DNA of 64,000 nt from NCBI GenBank assembly GCA_963576565.1, contig OY755046.1:47486786-47550785 (forward strand), written 5' to 3'. Every line of letters starts with the position of its first letter. Positions within the stretch are counted from its first letter, which is position 1. Below are positions 34,710-46,843 of this stretch, one piece after another. Made by a program: the position numbers and the translations under genes. Source of the DNA: Aspidapion aeneum. Taxonomy: Eukaryota > Arthropoda > Insecta > Coleoptera > Brentidae. Under the pieces are notes generated by a model. It searched no databases. It saw only the letters and a program-made list of their open reading frames with translations, and had not been told where the DNA came from.

Positions 34710-35801
34710 CAGTGGCGGCGCGTGGTAAAAAGCTTTGGGGGTGCACACATTGCGGCGCAGGCGAAATTTTTTTTTGAGTGTCACGCCCAACTTTTTGGGC
34801 CATCGAGTGGGCTGTCATATCATATAATTTAGAGCAAATAATTAAAAAATAAGTTAGTTAGATATTAGTTACCTGTTATTATTGTTTTTATAAATAAATA
34901 ATAAATGTATCATACCTAGTTTCTATCTTTCACAAACACGTCTTGTATTGAAAATGAAAGCGTCTGTCATTTTTTAAATAAATTCTTCAATAACCAATAA
35001 TTCATTGAACTTTGGAATTTCTTGAAACATTTTTTTCTCAATAGATAACATTGCTATGGCAGTTAATCTATTCTCACCCATTGTGCTCCTAAGGAAAGCT
35101 TTAATTCTCTTTAGGGTAGAGAAATAACGTTCTGCTTCTGCGGTTGTCATAGGCATCGTAACCACTGCCTCTAGCACTGAAACTGTTTCTGAAAAATCTG
35201 TTTGCAAATTGTTTTCAATTAAAAATTTCAATAAGGGGACTGCTCCTGAAACTTCCGCCATTGTCGTAGACTAAATCGTCGAAATCAAAACAAATCGGCC
35301 ACCCCGCGCCCGACCAACAATTTCAAGTTGTCCAAGCGCACTAATTACGGGTGCGCGGGAGCTGCTGTACATCTGCAACGGTAACCGCAGCCACGGGGGT
35401 CATCACCGGGGTGCGGGCGGCATTGAGGCTAATTTATGTAGGAGCACGGCCGAAGGAAGGCTCAGATTTTATGTACTATAAAATTCTATTGGGACATTTC
35501 GTCCTCTCCTTTTATGTTTCCTAATTAGAATGCGACATAACTTCCAGGGTGCAGAGAATTTGGTTCCAGTAAATAAAAGTAAAGAATGTAACCACGAGAA
35601 TATCCATTCATCGCAGGCTGGTTGAACACGAATACAAACACATATGTACCGAGTATTAATTGTAGTTAATATTCCAGTCTTTAGTGAATTCCTTTTGGGG
35701 TAATTATTAATTAAATTAAAGAATGATCAAATTTTAATATTTTTTAAAGTAAAATTTGGGAGTGCAGGTGCACATGTGCACTTATGGAGAAACCGCCACT
35801 G
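34710..35801 (-). mobile_element. Internally deleted hAT transposon keeping the transposase C terminus
   Basis: A complete 1092-bp element: left end CAGTGGCGGCGCGTGG, right end complementary to CAGTGGCGGTTTCTCC. TTTGTACT is duplicated exactly on both sides (34702-34709, 35802-35809). The transposase fragment is on the minus strand near the left end. The N-terminal and DDE parts are gone. It is the mirror case of 17986-19159, which keeps the other end of a similar transposase. Confidence 0.88.
34974..35261 (-). pseudogene. hAT transposase C-terminal dimerisation fragment
   Basis: The translation carries the hAT C-terminal dimerisation signature: ETVSVLEAVVTMPMTTAEAE, then ERYFSTLKRIKAFLRSTMGE, then NRLTAIAMLSIEK. 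This region mediates transposase multimerisation in hAT families and in ZMYM1-like domesticated or derived genes. The fragment is 95 residues against more than 600 for a whole transposase, and the first methionine is only the first ATG after a deletion, not a natural start. It ends close to the left terminus of the hAT element 34710-35801, as expected for a last exon. No intact catalytic core is present. Confidence 0.8.
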
Positions 35802-35959
35802 TTTGTACTAAAATTTACGTTTGTAGTATTTTTGGTTTATTCCTTCGCTCACCGACATATAAAGTCGCGAAGGCGGTAAAAATGCAATAAGCGTTGACCG
35901 GACCTGAAGGACAAATTATGTCAGGTCACGAGTACTGTTTTTCGTTTTATCTGCCTGTC

Positions 35960-36405
35960 TTTTGTTTAATTTCTGCTAGTTTTTTTTGTATTTGGTAGAT
36001 GTCGCCACTTGTTAAAGCAATGGTTTCGCAGGCACTATTTCGTTTATTTCTTTCACCAACATCGTAAGATGTCAGTTATAAGCTTTACATAGGTGTCACA
36101 TTAACCATACAATGTTCTGATGAGTCCGTTAAGGACGATACAGTTAACTGTCAAGGTATCCATTAGATCTTAAACTCCCGTGGGTATACAGCTTTCCAAA
36201 AGCTTTCGATACCCACTCAGCCACGAAAAATGCTGAATTGCCTGTCAAATCCTTGACGCCATTGTGGCGCAACTTTATTAGACATCCAGTGACCTTTGGT
36301 AGGTACCAGGTCCTTCTGTTCCTGGATCGTTTCCAAAATACCTTCAATGTCGAGCTCTTGGTTTGTGCATGGTTTGTGCGTTGCGCATAAACCAATAGGA
36401 TCCAT
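35960..36405 (-). pseudogene. Possible coding relic, family not recognised
   Basis: Two overlapping minus-strand frames (36217-36405 and 36144-36395) give ordinary-looking protein, for example ELDIEGILETIQEQKDLVP and a WRQGFDRQFSIFRG end. After frameshifts a further stretch near 36000 reads SGDIYQIQKKLAEIKQK. The amino-acid composition is less biased than that of random AT-rich frames here, so this may be a decayed gene or transposon ORF. I do not recognise it and assign no function. Confidence 0.25.
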
Positions 36406-36624
36406 GCAACTTTACTCTCCTATGTTAAGTTCCACTTGCTTTTTAAGGTGTGTCTGAGATCTGGTCATTCCAGGTTTATTCTTTGTCATGTGATATCTAA
36501 CCTAACTGCTCATAGAAGCTGTTGTAGCCCATAGCTTGTTTTCCATATAAAGACAATGAAATCGCTTGAGTCTTTTCTGAGTTGATCGCAATTTTTTTTA
36601 TAGCAAGGTGTTACATACGCTGAT

Positions 36625-37304
36625 AGGCGGTAGGGTAGTTCCGTGGTAGGGTTGTCGACTTCACATGCAGAAGATATGAAGTTCTCGTCTCGAACAGCGA
36701 TGCAAAAACAAAAAAAAAGTCTGCCCTGCCGCTCACTTTCTTTTTAGCGTTCAACACTCGTCAACAAATTTGCGTGTAATGCACGCAAAATATAAGTTGA
36801 TCTTGACCATCGAGAATATAAGCAGGTGTAGTCCAGAAGCCGACATGTAGCCAGCCGAGAAACCAGGAATAATAACCCAGGAGCCTGCTATAAGTGCTAT
36901 ATAGTCGGTAAAAGGATGGCGCTAGCATAAATCTCTTACAGTCAACTCACGACCACCACGACTGTTACGCTGAAAAGGAAAGAAGTCTATCGTCTATAAC
37001 CAAGTTCTGCTGGGACGATGGCGATGTTAGATAGATGCAAGTCTAACATGTAGTAGAACCATCTTTCGGAAGGGATGTATAAGCGTGGGTCCACTGTGTC
37101 TACTTGCTACGCAGTATAAAGATCCCAGCCCTCGACAAAAAGGTGCCAGGCAAAATTAAGTTCTCTTAGAGAAAGAAAACTTGCATCCTAAGGGGCACGT
37201 GCATCAGTTTGGTATATGGTGTACGGACAAATCGGGGTTTGCGAAAAGGGCGCGTGCCTAGTCGCTAGACCAAAAAATGGTCTCCCCACCACCACTACTA
37301 CTAC
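36625..37304 (+). mobile_element. SINE-like non-autonomous retroelement (~680 bp) with (CTA)n tail
   Basis: Flanked by a perfect 13-bp target duplication TACATACGCTGAT (36612-36624 and 37305-37317). Its head (GGTAGGGTAGTTCCGTGGTA, then CTCGTCTCGAAC about 50 bp later) resembles a polymerase III A/B-box layout. It ends in ACCACCACTACTACTACTA. No coding frame. Just before the tail, GCGAAAAGGGCGC followed by a TAGTCGC word matches the 3' end of the R1-type LINE at 10280-11251, which also has an ACT-rich tail. Confidence 0.7.
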
Positions 37305-37317
37305 TACATACGCTGAT

Positions 37318-39219
37318 GGAAAATCCATTGCGAAGTGTCATTGTCAAGCTCGTTAGTGTCATTTAGACATGTGATTATTTAGTTAAAAGTCAGTTACACT
37401 CCGACGTACGCAGCAGCGTGATGGTCGTTAGCTCAGGTCCAAATTTCTGTACAATCTATTTAGCAGCATAAAAAGCCAAACCGATGAACGAGAACTAACT
37501 GTTTAAAATCATTTTTCAATTTTTTATTTGATTTGCCTTTTAAAAATATTTGGTAGTAGTGTATTAAATCAGTCGAGTTCCATTTCTACTTTTTACAATT
37601 GGTTTGCTGAATGAAGTAGACGACATTATTATAGAAAACAGTAATTTGCGTGTGCTTCTAAGAAAACAGAAAGCGGTACATAAATACTTGCGTACTGTAT
37701 TGACCGATATACTATATAATTATTAATTATGGCGAGCAGAGGAAACCGTGAAAAAAGCATTTAATTATACATAGTTTATAGTCCTTCACAAGACTTCATA
37801 GAATTTTAAAACACGTAAGACAGTAACAGGGATTTTTTACAAAAATTAAACTTCTTTAGTGATCCAACTTTCGATAGGTTTTTTCCTCATAAACTACCTT
37901 ACTCCAGCCCGTAGACTCAACTGATTTGCATTATTGAGGAAAGACACCACAGGATTCCAAGTCAAAATATATGCCATAGAGATGTGTCTGCGGGAAAATC
38001 TGAGAAGAAGATATCTTAATAAAGATATATTTTAAAGAAATATGTATTTCTTTGAAATATGATATTTATCCACGGTCTCCAGCTGTATCAAGAGATGGGC
38101 GTATATGAACAAGATCGAAACCACTGGCATTAAATATTGTGGCAAAATCAATGTAAAATAATGGTGAGGTTCCCTTTAATATTACTCATCTGTGACCTCT
38201 TTTAAATAAATGGACCACAAATCAGACAGGTTACAGAACTAATAAACAGTCACTACACACTAAGAAAAGACCCATATAGAATGGGAGTCTAGAGAGATGA
38301 GCCCGCACTTGCAGCTTCTGCAGAGCTAGGAGAAAGACCCCTCCGAGGTGGCAGAGTCTCAGATAAATCTAATAAAGTGACTATTGGCGATCGCGGGTAC
38401 TTCAATCCTCCTACATTAGGAAATAACACGACAAAAGATACAATAAGATAATCAGCTGCAGTCTCAGGATCTCCAAAACCTAAAAACCTAACCTTGATGT
38501 AAGAATGAATTGATCAATCAATCAATCTTACTTCATCCTCTCACTCCTTCTATCTGCTGAAACTCCCTTCCAATTTCTCACATCCATAACCTTTTAATCT
38601 TCTTCCACACTATTTTAGTGGTCCTCTTATTACCCATTGTTTTTAATTTTTGCATTGTCTTTGTCTGGCTAAGGGAGCAACAAGCTGACCCCATCTTGCT
38701 AGTAGTAACAAAATTTATGAGAACATTAATGTAATCTTTAATAATCTGTTAAGTTTGTTGGCCAACTGTAGATTCCATTTGACAAATCAAAAGCTATGAA
38801 AAGTGTAAAAGTTAAGGCTATATTTAAAGCAGTTCTAGTTCTTTGCGTTAAAACATAAACATCAATTTATACTATATATTGCTGAAAATCGACAAATGTG
38901 CGTCGCGTTTCTATTTAAAAATAATAATTTTAAAACAGGAAATGATATGCAGGTCGAGTTTGAGACTAACATTTAGCACACACCAAATTTAAAAAATCTA
39001 ATATATTTTTTGCATTTTTATTACATTTTAAACAAACACATCCAATGACACCAATAGAAACAGATTATCTTAGGTCATTTGTATTCATAAAATACAATTT
39101 TTGTGGATTAGAATGTTTAATAAATGATTAAGAAATGATAATATAAAATTAATATTCAATAAAAAACCAAAAAAAATATACTATTACCTACATTTGAAAT
39201 ATAGGCATCATTATTTTTT
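37318..39219. other. Unannotated stretch
   Basis: No gene supported. A short (ATCA)n run lies at 38510-38525. A GC-richer block at 38300-38480 shares a few words with 24080-24290 (AGTC, TAAGATAATCAGCTGCAGT-like), possibly a diverged dispersed repeat. Confidence 0.3.
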
Positions 39220-39529
39220 TTAAACGGTTTTACTTAGTATATTTTGTTTGACGCCACTACGGACACAGAATGTAATTAGGTAATAAGGTCGTCCATCATT
39301 CTCAAAAAGACCTGGTTTTACAAACACAAAGAGAAAGGACTCAAAGTCACTAGTCTCAGTAAATTTGACACAGAACAGTGACATATTAATAATAAGGAGT
39401 TTCTTAACTGGATTATTATAAACAATAAGAACAATAAAATAAATTAATAACATTGTATAAAAATCAAATACCAGAAATAAAAAGTAAAAAATCTCTTCCA
39501 GACCAGTATCCGCGAAATTACGAAGGGTT

Positions 39530-40064
39530 CCCAACAAATGAATAGCATTTCCTCTCTGGATTGCCAAGCTGATCCCTGAATGAAAAAGGCTTTAAAGTTT
39601 CTGGATTTAACTCTCAAACTTAATTAATCCAAAAACTTTTTGGCGTCTCCACCTCAAGGACCATGAATTACCACACTAAAAGGGAGAAAAATATAGCGAT
39701 CCTCCAGCTCCCCATACTTTCTATGTTTTTCTGTTTCGCTAATTTGTGCAGCCGCATCTGATTCTTAAGATGTTTTTGCAATGTAGTTATCAGCTAAGGT
39801 GTGTCTGCAAGTAGCGTCCTAGACTAAACCTCCTCCTGACTTCTAAGGAATCAAAGAAACTCCGTCAACACGCTTCCCATCGTTTCTACAAATTCCAGTT
39901 GGTTCTAGCATAGCTGGAATTTCAGCAGCGTTTGAACCACGCTTGATAGTTTCATTAATCATCCTATGCCTGAGCAATCTGCCTCTACTCTTTGCGCAAT
40001 TTTGCCCATGAGGGCCATATTTGTCAGCTTCTATACTGCAAATACAAACATGTTGGAAACACAC
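39530..40064 (-). pseudogene. C-terminal relic of an invertebrate LINE-type ORF
   Basis: Minus-strand frame 39843-40064 reads EADKYGPHGQNCAKSRGRLL, then INETIKRG, then PAMLEPTGICRNDGKRVDGV. The frame ending at 39567 contributes LAIQRGNAIHLLGTLRN after further damage near 39600-39840. These two blocks, in this order, recall the C-terminal region that follows RT in some invertebrate non-LTR ORFs, with an RxDG core that may belong to a nuclease-like fold. The assignment rests on memory of the motif pattern, not on a search. Frameshifts and the missing middle make it a pseudogene. Confidence 0.45.
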
Positions 40065-41989
40065 ACAGAAAGACCAAGTCTTAAAGCAATGGAAACAGAG
40101 TCTTTAATATGATTCCCCAGAGACACTGAAGGAAGAGCGTTTATTCATGCATTACTTTCATAGCTCTGAAGAGCTGGGAGATTTTCATTAGAAACTTAAA
40201 TTTCGTTAAATTTTCACAAATTAGTCCAGGATTTTAAAGTGAAATCATAATCTTTGTCTAAAGTATTTAATATAGATTGTTTATTTGTTGTAGAGTTGTT
40301 TTTAAGACTGAGTCATAACCAGAAAGTTTATCAGAACCTATCCAGCAAGGAGCATATCTGAGTATGAATGTTAGTCTTGGAATTGAGAGAGTGTTTTAAA
40401 AGGTAAAAACTTATATGAGAACTTAGATATTCCAGATTTTTTAAGAACCGGTCAAGAATTAAAATTTTTGAATTAAATATGATAATTGGCGTGCGGTACA
40501 TGGCGGGAAATTCAAATTCAAAATGAGGAATGCTAAATCTTAAAGATTTTAATATTTTAATCATCTTGCATCATTACAAAAGTTTAGTGGAATATTGGAA
40601 TATTGGAATAGTATCTGAGAATATTTTACCGAAATTTCGCGAAAATATGTACTGCCATTTTGAAAATATCACAAATAAACCTCTTTTCTCCCATAAGACC
40701 TAATGTAAAATTCAGCCAACTAAAGCAACTTTTTCAGGGTCGTGGCCTGTATTTTTTTGTTGGCCTTGTATGCGGTTACTATTTTAAAAAAAAGAAATCG
40801 GTATCTGCACTGGTCTATAACTAGTGTCGTCTAGTAAGTGTCAACCTAAATTTAATGATGAAATAGAATAGAATGTACGTTATTATTTCTCATGTTTTTT
40901 ATAAATTTTTAATAACAATTTTTTTGAGAATTTATTCCTCAAAGTTAATTAATAACACTTTAAATAAAAATAATTATCGGCTTTTTGCGACAGCTCTTTT
41001 TTATTATAACTAATAATTAAGTTAATAATATTGATTATTATTAACACTTCCTAGTTTACAATATTTATTACTTATATAACGCTAGCTGACGAAATATAAT
41101 TGATGTTCATATTTGGTAATTTATGCCTTTTTATTAAAAATCATTTTCCAAACAAAATAATTAGGGGGAGGTAACAGAAGGGAACCAAAAAACATAAAAA
41201 AGGTTCCTTTCACAGAAAAACTGTAAGTTAGTTTTTCTGTAGTTACTTTATAGCAACACATTAGTACCCTTACTCTAAATCAGTAGCGGCTCTTGAGGTA
41301 GTGCCACGGTACCAGGGCACTATCCTATTTTTCTGCAAACACACACACACATCTTTTTCATTTTTGAAACATCTTTATAGGATTTTACTTTATTTTATGC
41401 ATTTCTTTTTTAGTTTATTAATTATATGAAATTGGGTAACCATGTGCAATTCCCTGGATCACACTCCGACTCGACGCGACGCGAAGAATGGGAAACTAAA
41501 ACGCAAAGGAGCGTAGAACACACTGCCCAATGAGTATGTGTCACTTTTCCGTTGGCTTCTTCAAACAGAGATAGATGATTTTATAGGCCTATAATGTGCG
41601 ACAGAAAAAGGTTGAGTGGAAGAGCGCTGCTTTCAGCTTTATGAGCTCGAAAGTGCGAACTCTGCCTTTTGTCAACTTCACTTTTAGTTTAAGTTATTCG
41701 AAGTGTATTTTGTAAATTTTTTGTTGTTGACAATAAAAGCATTATTATTATTATTATAAAAGGGTCAATGTTGGTCATTTTAGCGTTGTTTGAATGGGAA
41801 AAATCAAATAAATTTTGTGCCTGGCACGGGCCATCGGTTAATGTGCGTGGGGCATGGGTGTTTTAATTTACGCCCCTTACAATACATTTCTATTATATCA
41901 GCAGAATTTTTTGATGGGTTAGTGTCTTAGTACTTAGTAGTAGGTATGTTTTTTAATGACTTGTGGGTAAACGTTTGGGCGCAACACCC
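40065..41989. other. Unannotated AT-rich stretch
   Basis: CAGTAGCGGCTCTTGAGG at 41281 resembles a hAT end without a partner. A (CA)n run lies at 41340-41350 and a (TTA)n run at 41743-41756. No gene supported. Confidence 0.35.
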
Positions 41990-42392
41990 CAATTTTTTTT
42001 ACTTGAAAACAGTTTTTGTAAATATTTTAGAAATGGAAGCTCCTACGAAGTTTTTACTAATGACATAAATTATTGCCAAAAATGTGCTCTACCATACACC
42101 GAAATTCGTATAGTGATGCGATGCTCCGTTACTTAGGTGTCATATTTTACATTTTTAAACTATTAATCAACTGTCATTACCCTTAATGAATTTTGACAAA
42201 AATTTACCTGATAATTTCATAAAAGTCAGTCTAGCGGTTTAGAAGCTATCGTGTTATGTATAGATATATACAAACACGGGCAGACGTCACGACGATAAGC
42301 GCTATAACACATTTTTGGCGTTATTTAAAAAAAAAGTCTTTCATTCTGAAAATAATACCTTCTCTAGTCATTTCTCCGTAGGCTAGAAATGT
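41990..42392 (+). repeat. Dispersed repeat 'family A', copy 6
   Basis: Contains GAAAACAGTTTTTGTAAATA (42006), CGATGCTCCGTTA, and the terminal ATACCTTCTCTAGTCATT and GGCTAGAAATGTAA hairpin halves (42356-42392). The 5' end is truncated. Confidence 0.65.
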
Positions 42393-42782
42393 AATAAAAA
42401 AAAATAATTAAAAAATACCCAACTGCTAAATCTACTTGTACCTACTAGATGCAGTTGGGTACAAAATTGATAGGTATATCTATATGCTTCAACTTTTAGT
42501 TTTGATGCCCAAAGCGCACTTATAAAATTATACAGTATTTTTGTATTTTCATGAATTAGGTTATTGAGTAATTTTTTACTCAATTGCGACTAGTAGGTAC
42601 AAGTAGATTTATCAGCTGGGTATTGTTTTTATTTATTATTTTTTTTTCCAACTTTAATTCTTTATTACCCATTCATTTAACTGAATCAAGGTACCGAATC
42701 ATTACCTTAATCATGCATTTTTGTCAAACATTGAACTATGCCCAAAGGGTAGATAGGTGCGTTTCTACAAACAATGAGTGAA

Positions 42783-43160
42783 GGTGGGGGAGGGGAGAGG
42801 GAAGGGGGAACTAGTAAAATGAAACAAATCCTAAAGCGTGTGCAGAGAATTTTTAAAATCGCTCTATATTTGTGAAAGTTATAGCTACAACTATTACTAA
42901 TAAGGAGGGTGGGGAGGAGTGAGGGGAAACTAATAAAATGGTGTTGGAAAAAAGTCTTAAAGCGTGTGCAGAAAGAATTTTTTAAATCGCCCTATATTTG
43001 ATAAAATTATGCGAATATGGTTTTTTAAGAGGGTGGGGGGGAATGACAGGATGGGAGATGGGTGGGAGCAGGAAGGACTACAAAGTAATCACAGCAAATT
43101 AGAGGACATTTGCAATGGGTTATGACAAAGGCATTTCATTAAAATCGCTTACAATTTGTA
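42783..43160 (+). repeat. Tandem repeat of ~126 bp with G-quadruplex-like runs
   Basis: AAAGCGTGTGCAGA occurs at 42832 and 42958, each followed by AATCGCYCTATATTTG. Each unit is preceded by a G-rich block: 42784-42809, 42904-42928 and 43030-43070. The first has four runs of three or more G within 26 bases. A third, more diverged unit follows to about 43160. Confidence 0.7.
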
Positions 43161-43639
43161 TGCCTCAAAGCTGCGACTGCCATGTTGATTCCTGTTTAAA
43201 AAAATATAGCCTATAGCACCTTCTGGATCAGTAGTTCAACGACACCTTTTTTCAAAATCGGTTCAGCCGTTTAGCCTCTAGCGTGACACAAACATACATA
43301 CAGCCATATCCCAAGCAAAAAACATTACCGTTCTTTTCGCCGGGCTGCAGTTGGTTAAAAAAGGAGTAATGAGAACAAATCAGACACTATTAAACCATCA
43401 CAATATAAAACCGGCAGAAAATTGAACAGGAGTAAAATAGAAAATAAAACACGAAAGCTCAGACAAAATAAAAACAGCATGCAAAGACAAACAGACGACT
43501 TTAAACTTTTTTTTAGCTTTTAGTCACGCAATATTTAATAGATATAATTATTCTCGCTATTTGATTAGCAAAATATACAGCAATAATATGCTTAAAACAA
43601 TTAAGTACTTCTCCAAATGCGTAAGGTAAAAACTGACAA

Positions 43640-43990
43640 CAAAAAATTCGTGAAGTAATGGGTCGCCACAAAAACATCGAAAAAAGTATTGCCGAAACAC
43701 AAAATGGTGGAAAGAAAATGTGGAACCGTAATTTGGTCGAACATAAAACAATAGAATAGAAAGCAAAATAGACGAAAATAATTTGAACGAAACGTAGTTT
43801 TGTGGATCCGTAAAATGGTCGAAAATAAGATAGTAGAAAATAATTTAGACAAACCGTAATTTTGTCGATCCGTAAAAATGTCTAAACGTAAAATCATCGA
43901 CACGGAGTTAAGTAGATTTGGAGAATGATCGAACCGTAAAGAAATCGAATCATAAAAAAGCCGAACCGTAAAAAAGTCGAAAAATAAAAA
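43640..43990 (+). repeat. Degenerate ~16-bp minisatellite (TCGAACCGTAAAAAAG-like)
   Basis: Near 43928-43990 units repeat at a 16-bp period: TCGAACCGTAAAGAAA, TCGAATCATAAAAAAG, CCGAACCGTAAAAAAG, TCGAAAAATAAAAAAA. Looser copies with GTCGAAAATAA and CGATCCGTAAAA run back to about 43640. The minus-strand frames 43557-43903 are shadows of this repeat. Confidence 0.7.
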
Positions 43991-44289
43991 AAATTAAAAA
44001 TACACGGTAAAAACTTTTGTCTACAATGAAAACACGTTCTGTTCTTGAATAAATTGTTTTACCTTAAAACAATTTGTTTTGAATTAAAATATTTCTTTTT
44101 AGTTCAACGCAGCGTTTATTCTTGAAATGAGACCTTATTTTTCTTTTCTAATTGTTTTGTTTCAGTAAGCTTTATTATGTAATAAAGCAAATTGTCTTCA
44201 TATAAGTAATATTTTGCTTCCAGAGGAAACAGTGCCTTAGATTAATTCGATTCGAATTTATAATAAAATAAAACATTTTTTTTTGTTAT

Positions 44290-44930
44290 GTTATTTTCTT
44301 GCCAAGTTCATTGGCGTTTCATTAAAATAATTTAAATTGTCAGCGGTAAGTGGCATCAATCATCAGGCAACATATAAACAAACACGTTTACACCCCCTGT
44401 ATGAGTTTTGTTAAAAATTGTTTATTTTAATTTTCCGAGGCTTATGAATTGACAAGGACAGAAGGTGCGTCTCTGTCTAAACAGCGCTAGAGTATAGAAG
44501 ACCGATATTTTTCATCCTTTGATTTTGACTTAAATAAATTTGTCGCCTCTCTTTATCTTTAAAATATGTCATACATACAGGGTCTCTAACCTTACCTAAC
44601 TAAACTCAACCGAGACTCAAATAGAGACCCTGTATGTATGACATATTTAAAAGAAAAAGAGACGTGACAAAGTCACTCAAACTCACATTTTTTGGGTAAG
44701 TTATTTTCTTGCCAAATTCATTGGCGTGTCACTAAAATAGTTTATGTTGTCAGTGGTGAGTGACATATAAACAAACACGTTTGTCCCTCACCCCCTGTAA
44801 ATGTTTGTCAAAAAACCCAAGGGGCGTCTCTCTCTAAAGAACGCTAGAGTATGGAGGACTCATATTTCCTTCCTTTGATAAATTTGACTTGGATAAGTTT
44901 GTCCCATCTTTAAAATATGTCAAAATATTG
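44290..44930 (+). repeat. Diverged direct duplication (~415 bp period) around a hairpin
   Basis: The segment starting TTATTTTCTTGCCAAGTTCA (44289) is repeated from about 44701, with matching blocks ACATATAAACAAACACGTTT, CGCTAGAGTATRGARGAC and TTTAAAATATGTCA in the same order. Between the copies lies the inverted repeat at 44537-44675. Confidence 0.7.
44537..44675. repeat. Near-perfect hairpin, ~50-bp arms
   Basis: The inner 26 bp of each arm are exact complements (44562-44587 ending ACAGGGTCTCT; 44623-44648 beginning AGAGACCCTGT), and complementarity continues with few mismatches to TTTGTCGCCTCTC and GACGTGACAAA. The loop is 35 nt. Confidence 0.85.
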
Positions 44931-46800
44931 TCTATATTAATTTTCAGTTTTTATCACCATAAACGCAGATTTACTGTTTTAGCAACCATCACAGTTTTCG
45001 TTAATAATAATACAAAAATTAGCTAATAAACAGTGTTAGTCAATATTACTGACGACATTCTTTTGAGTGCACCCGTAACTCTTCCTTTTGGTTTGGTAAA
45101 ACAGCGGCACTTCTAAAAAACTGTGTCTTATTTAAGCAATCTCCAACGGCACAAAATGTTCTTTATTAACTACATGCATTTTAATGTAAATAATGCTTTG
45201 CGTATCATCTACGAAATGTCAATATCAAAAACATCAGAGCATAAATATATGTCCAAGAAATCGAAAAGTGAAGCACTCATAGCTTGCTTTGGAAACAATG
45301 GCAAATTTAAATTCGCAGACGCGAATTTTCAAGGGCGTATGCATGTGTTTCATCACGTAGGCACCCAGCTGCTGTTTAGGTAGACATATTTGTTGTTTAT
45401 TTACATTTTGCAGCGTTTTGCGTTTGTTGTGTAAAATTATGTTATGTTATGCAAAAGCAAGGGAGTGCAATTCCATAGGTATGGTATTTTTCTTTAGAAT
45501 TAGCTAATAAAGTTAAAAGTGGTTTATAGATACCATTAAACACTCTTCATGGTCGCTAAAATAAATCTTTCCAATAATTTTAGAAAAACTACAATTATAA
45601 TTCACAATTTGATACATTTTTACCCAATTCACTAGTTTTTAGAAAAAAAAAATAATAGACAGAACCCTAAATTTTTGACAATTGTCAAATAATGTAGTGA
45701 CGTAACGGAGTATGTTCCATAACAAGGCCTGTAGAGGATAGGTTACCTGGTAACTTTCTGACCAATCAGAGCCAGTTGTTCAGCGCGGGAAATGACGTCA
45801 CCCGGAGTGCCCATTTAAATAAAAAGCATTTAGTATAGTAGTTTCTTGAGTTGCTTTATTGATTTAAATGTAAATATGTTTTATTATTTTTCTTAAACTG
45901 TCTTTAATAACAATATTCAACTAGCTCAAATATAAAATATATATGAAATACATAGTTCTCTAATCAATTAATGTCTTCTTTTGTTGACCTCATCGATGAC
46001 GGCTGTCAAAATATTCCATCGACCGATGACTGCCAAAATCATATGTTCCATCGACCGATGGCAACAATCGTATGGATTTGTTTTAAGAACTTGCTTAATC
46101 TAGAAAAAGCCATTGGGCTTGGCTGGCAAGATGCACGCACCTCTTTTTTGTTTAAATTTTTATGTCGCTTAATAAGTTCTTAATAATCTTCACTTTGCTA
46201 ATGTTTTTTGCATGCCTTATAATTGCAATAATTGGCTATAAACTTGAAAATATGCAGAAGTCATAAATACCCGTAAATATTTTAGTGATGAAAATTGCAT
46301 TTCTCTTGACCCCAAATCTGTCAGTGTCTTTGAAGTACTTAAGTTTCTAATAAAATTTTGTTAAAAACTAATTAAAGGTAACCTATTAAAATAAACCAAA
46401 ACATAAAATAGTTGCAAAGTTGCAAAAACAAGTTTTTTATTAGGTTCAACAAGACATTTTAGCCTTGCGATTTAACAAAAATCGCTTTTTTATATTTATT
46501 TGTTTTTTAATTATTCTAATATTTGTAGTTCCTTTTTTTTAAATACCTCCTTCCTTCTTCCTAATGGTTAATTATCCTGGCTATTATACTTTGTGTCCCA
46601 CTGCAATTTTTTCATTGAGAAGTCGTGCCAAAGATAAGGTATACGATTCAAAAGTACAGCTGGTTTTTAAAAAAACGGATACGACTCTTTAAAGTACTTT
46701 TTCTAAAATTTGAGCAGTGTATTCTAAGCCACCATTAGCTTTATCAAAACCTCAGTATTTTAACAAATATCAAATATGTCAATGACAAGTAAAAAAAAAC
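44931..46800. other. Unannotated stretch
   Basis: The open frame 45123-45383 (plus, 86 codons) has no recognised motif. Near 46008-46064 CCATCGACCGATG occurs twice within a short local repeat. No gene supported. Confidence 0.35.
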
Positions 46801-46843
46801 AGTTTCATCAGTTGTTTGAAACTCGTAGACAATGATTGAGTAG

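Noticed and set aside
41281..41300. Complete hAT element starting CAGTAGCGGC
   Set aside because: No matching right end or 8-bp duplication found downstream.
45123..45383. 86-codon open frame
   Set aside because: Ordinary composition but no family features, no context and no promoter evidence; this length is expected by chance among many frames in 64 kb.
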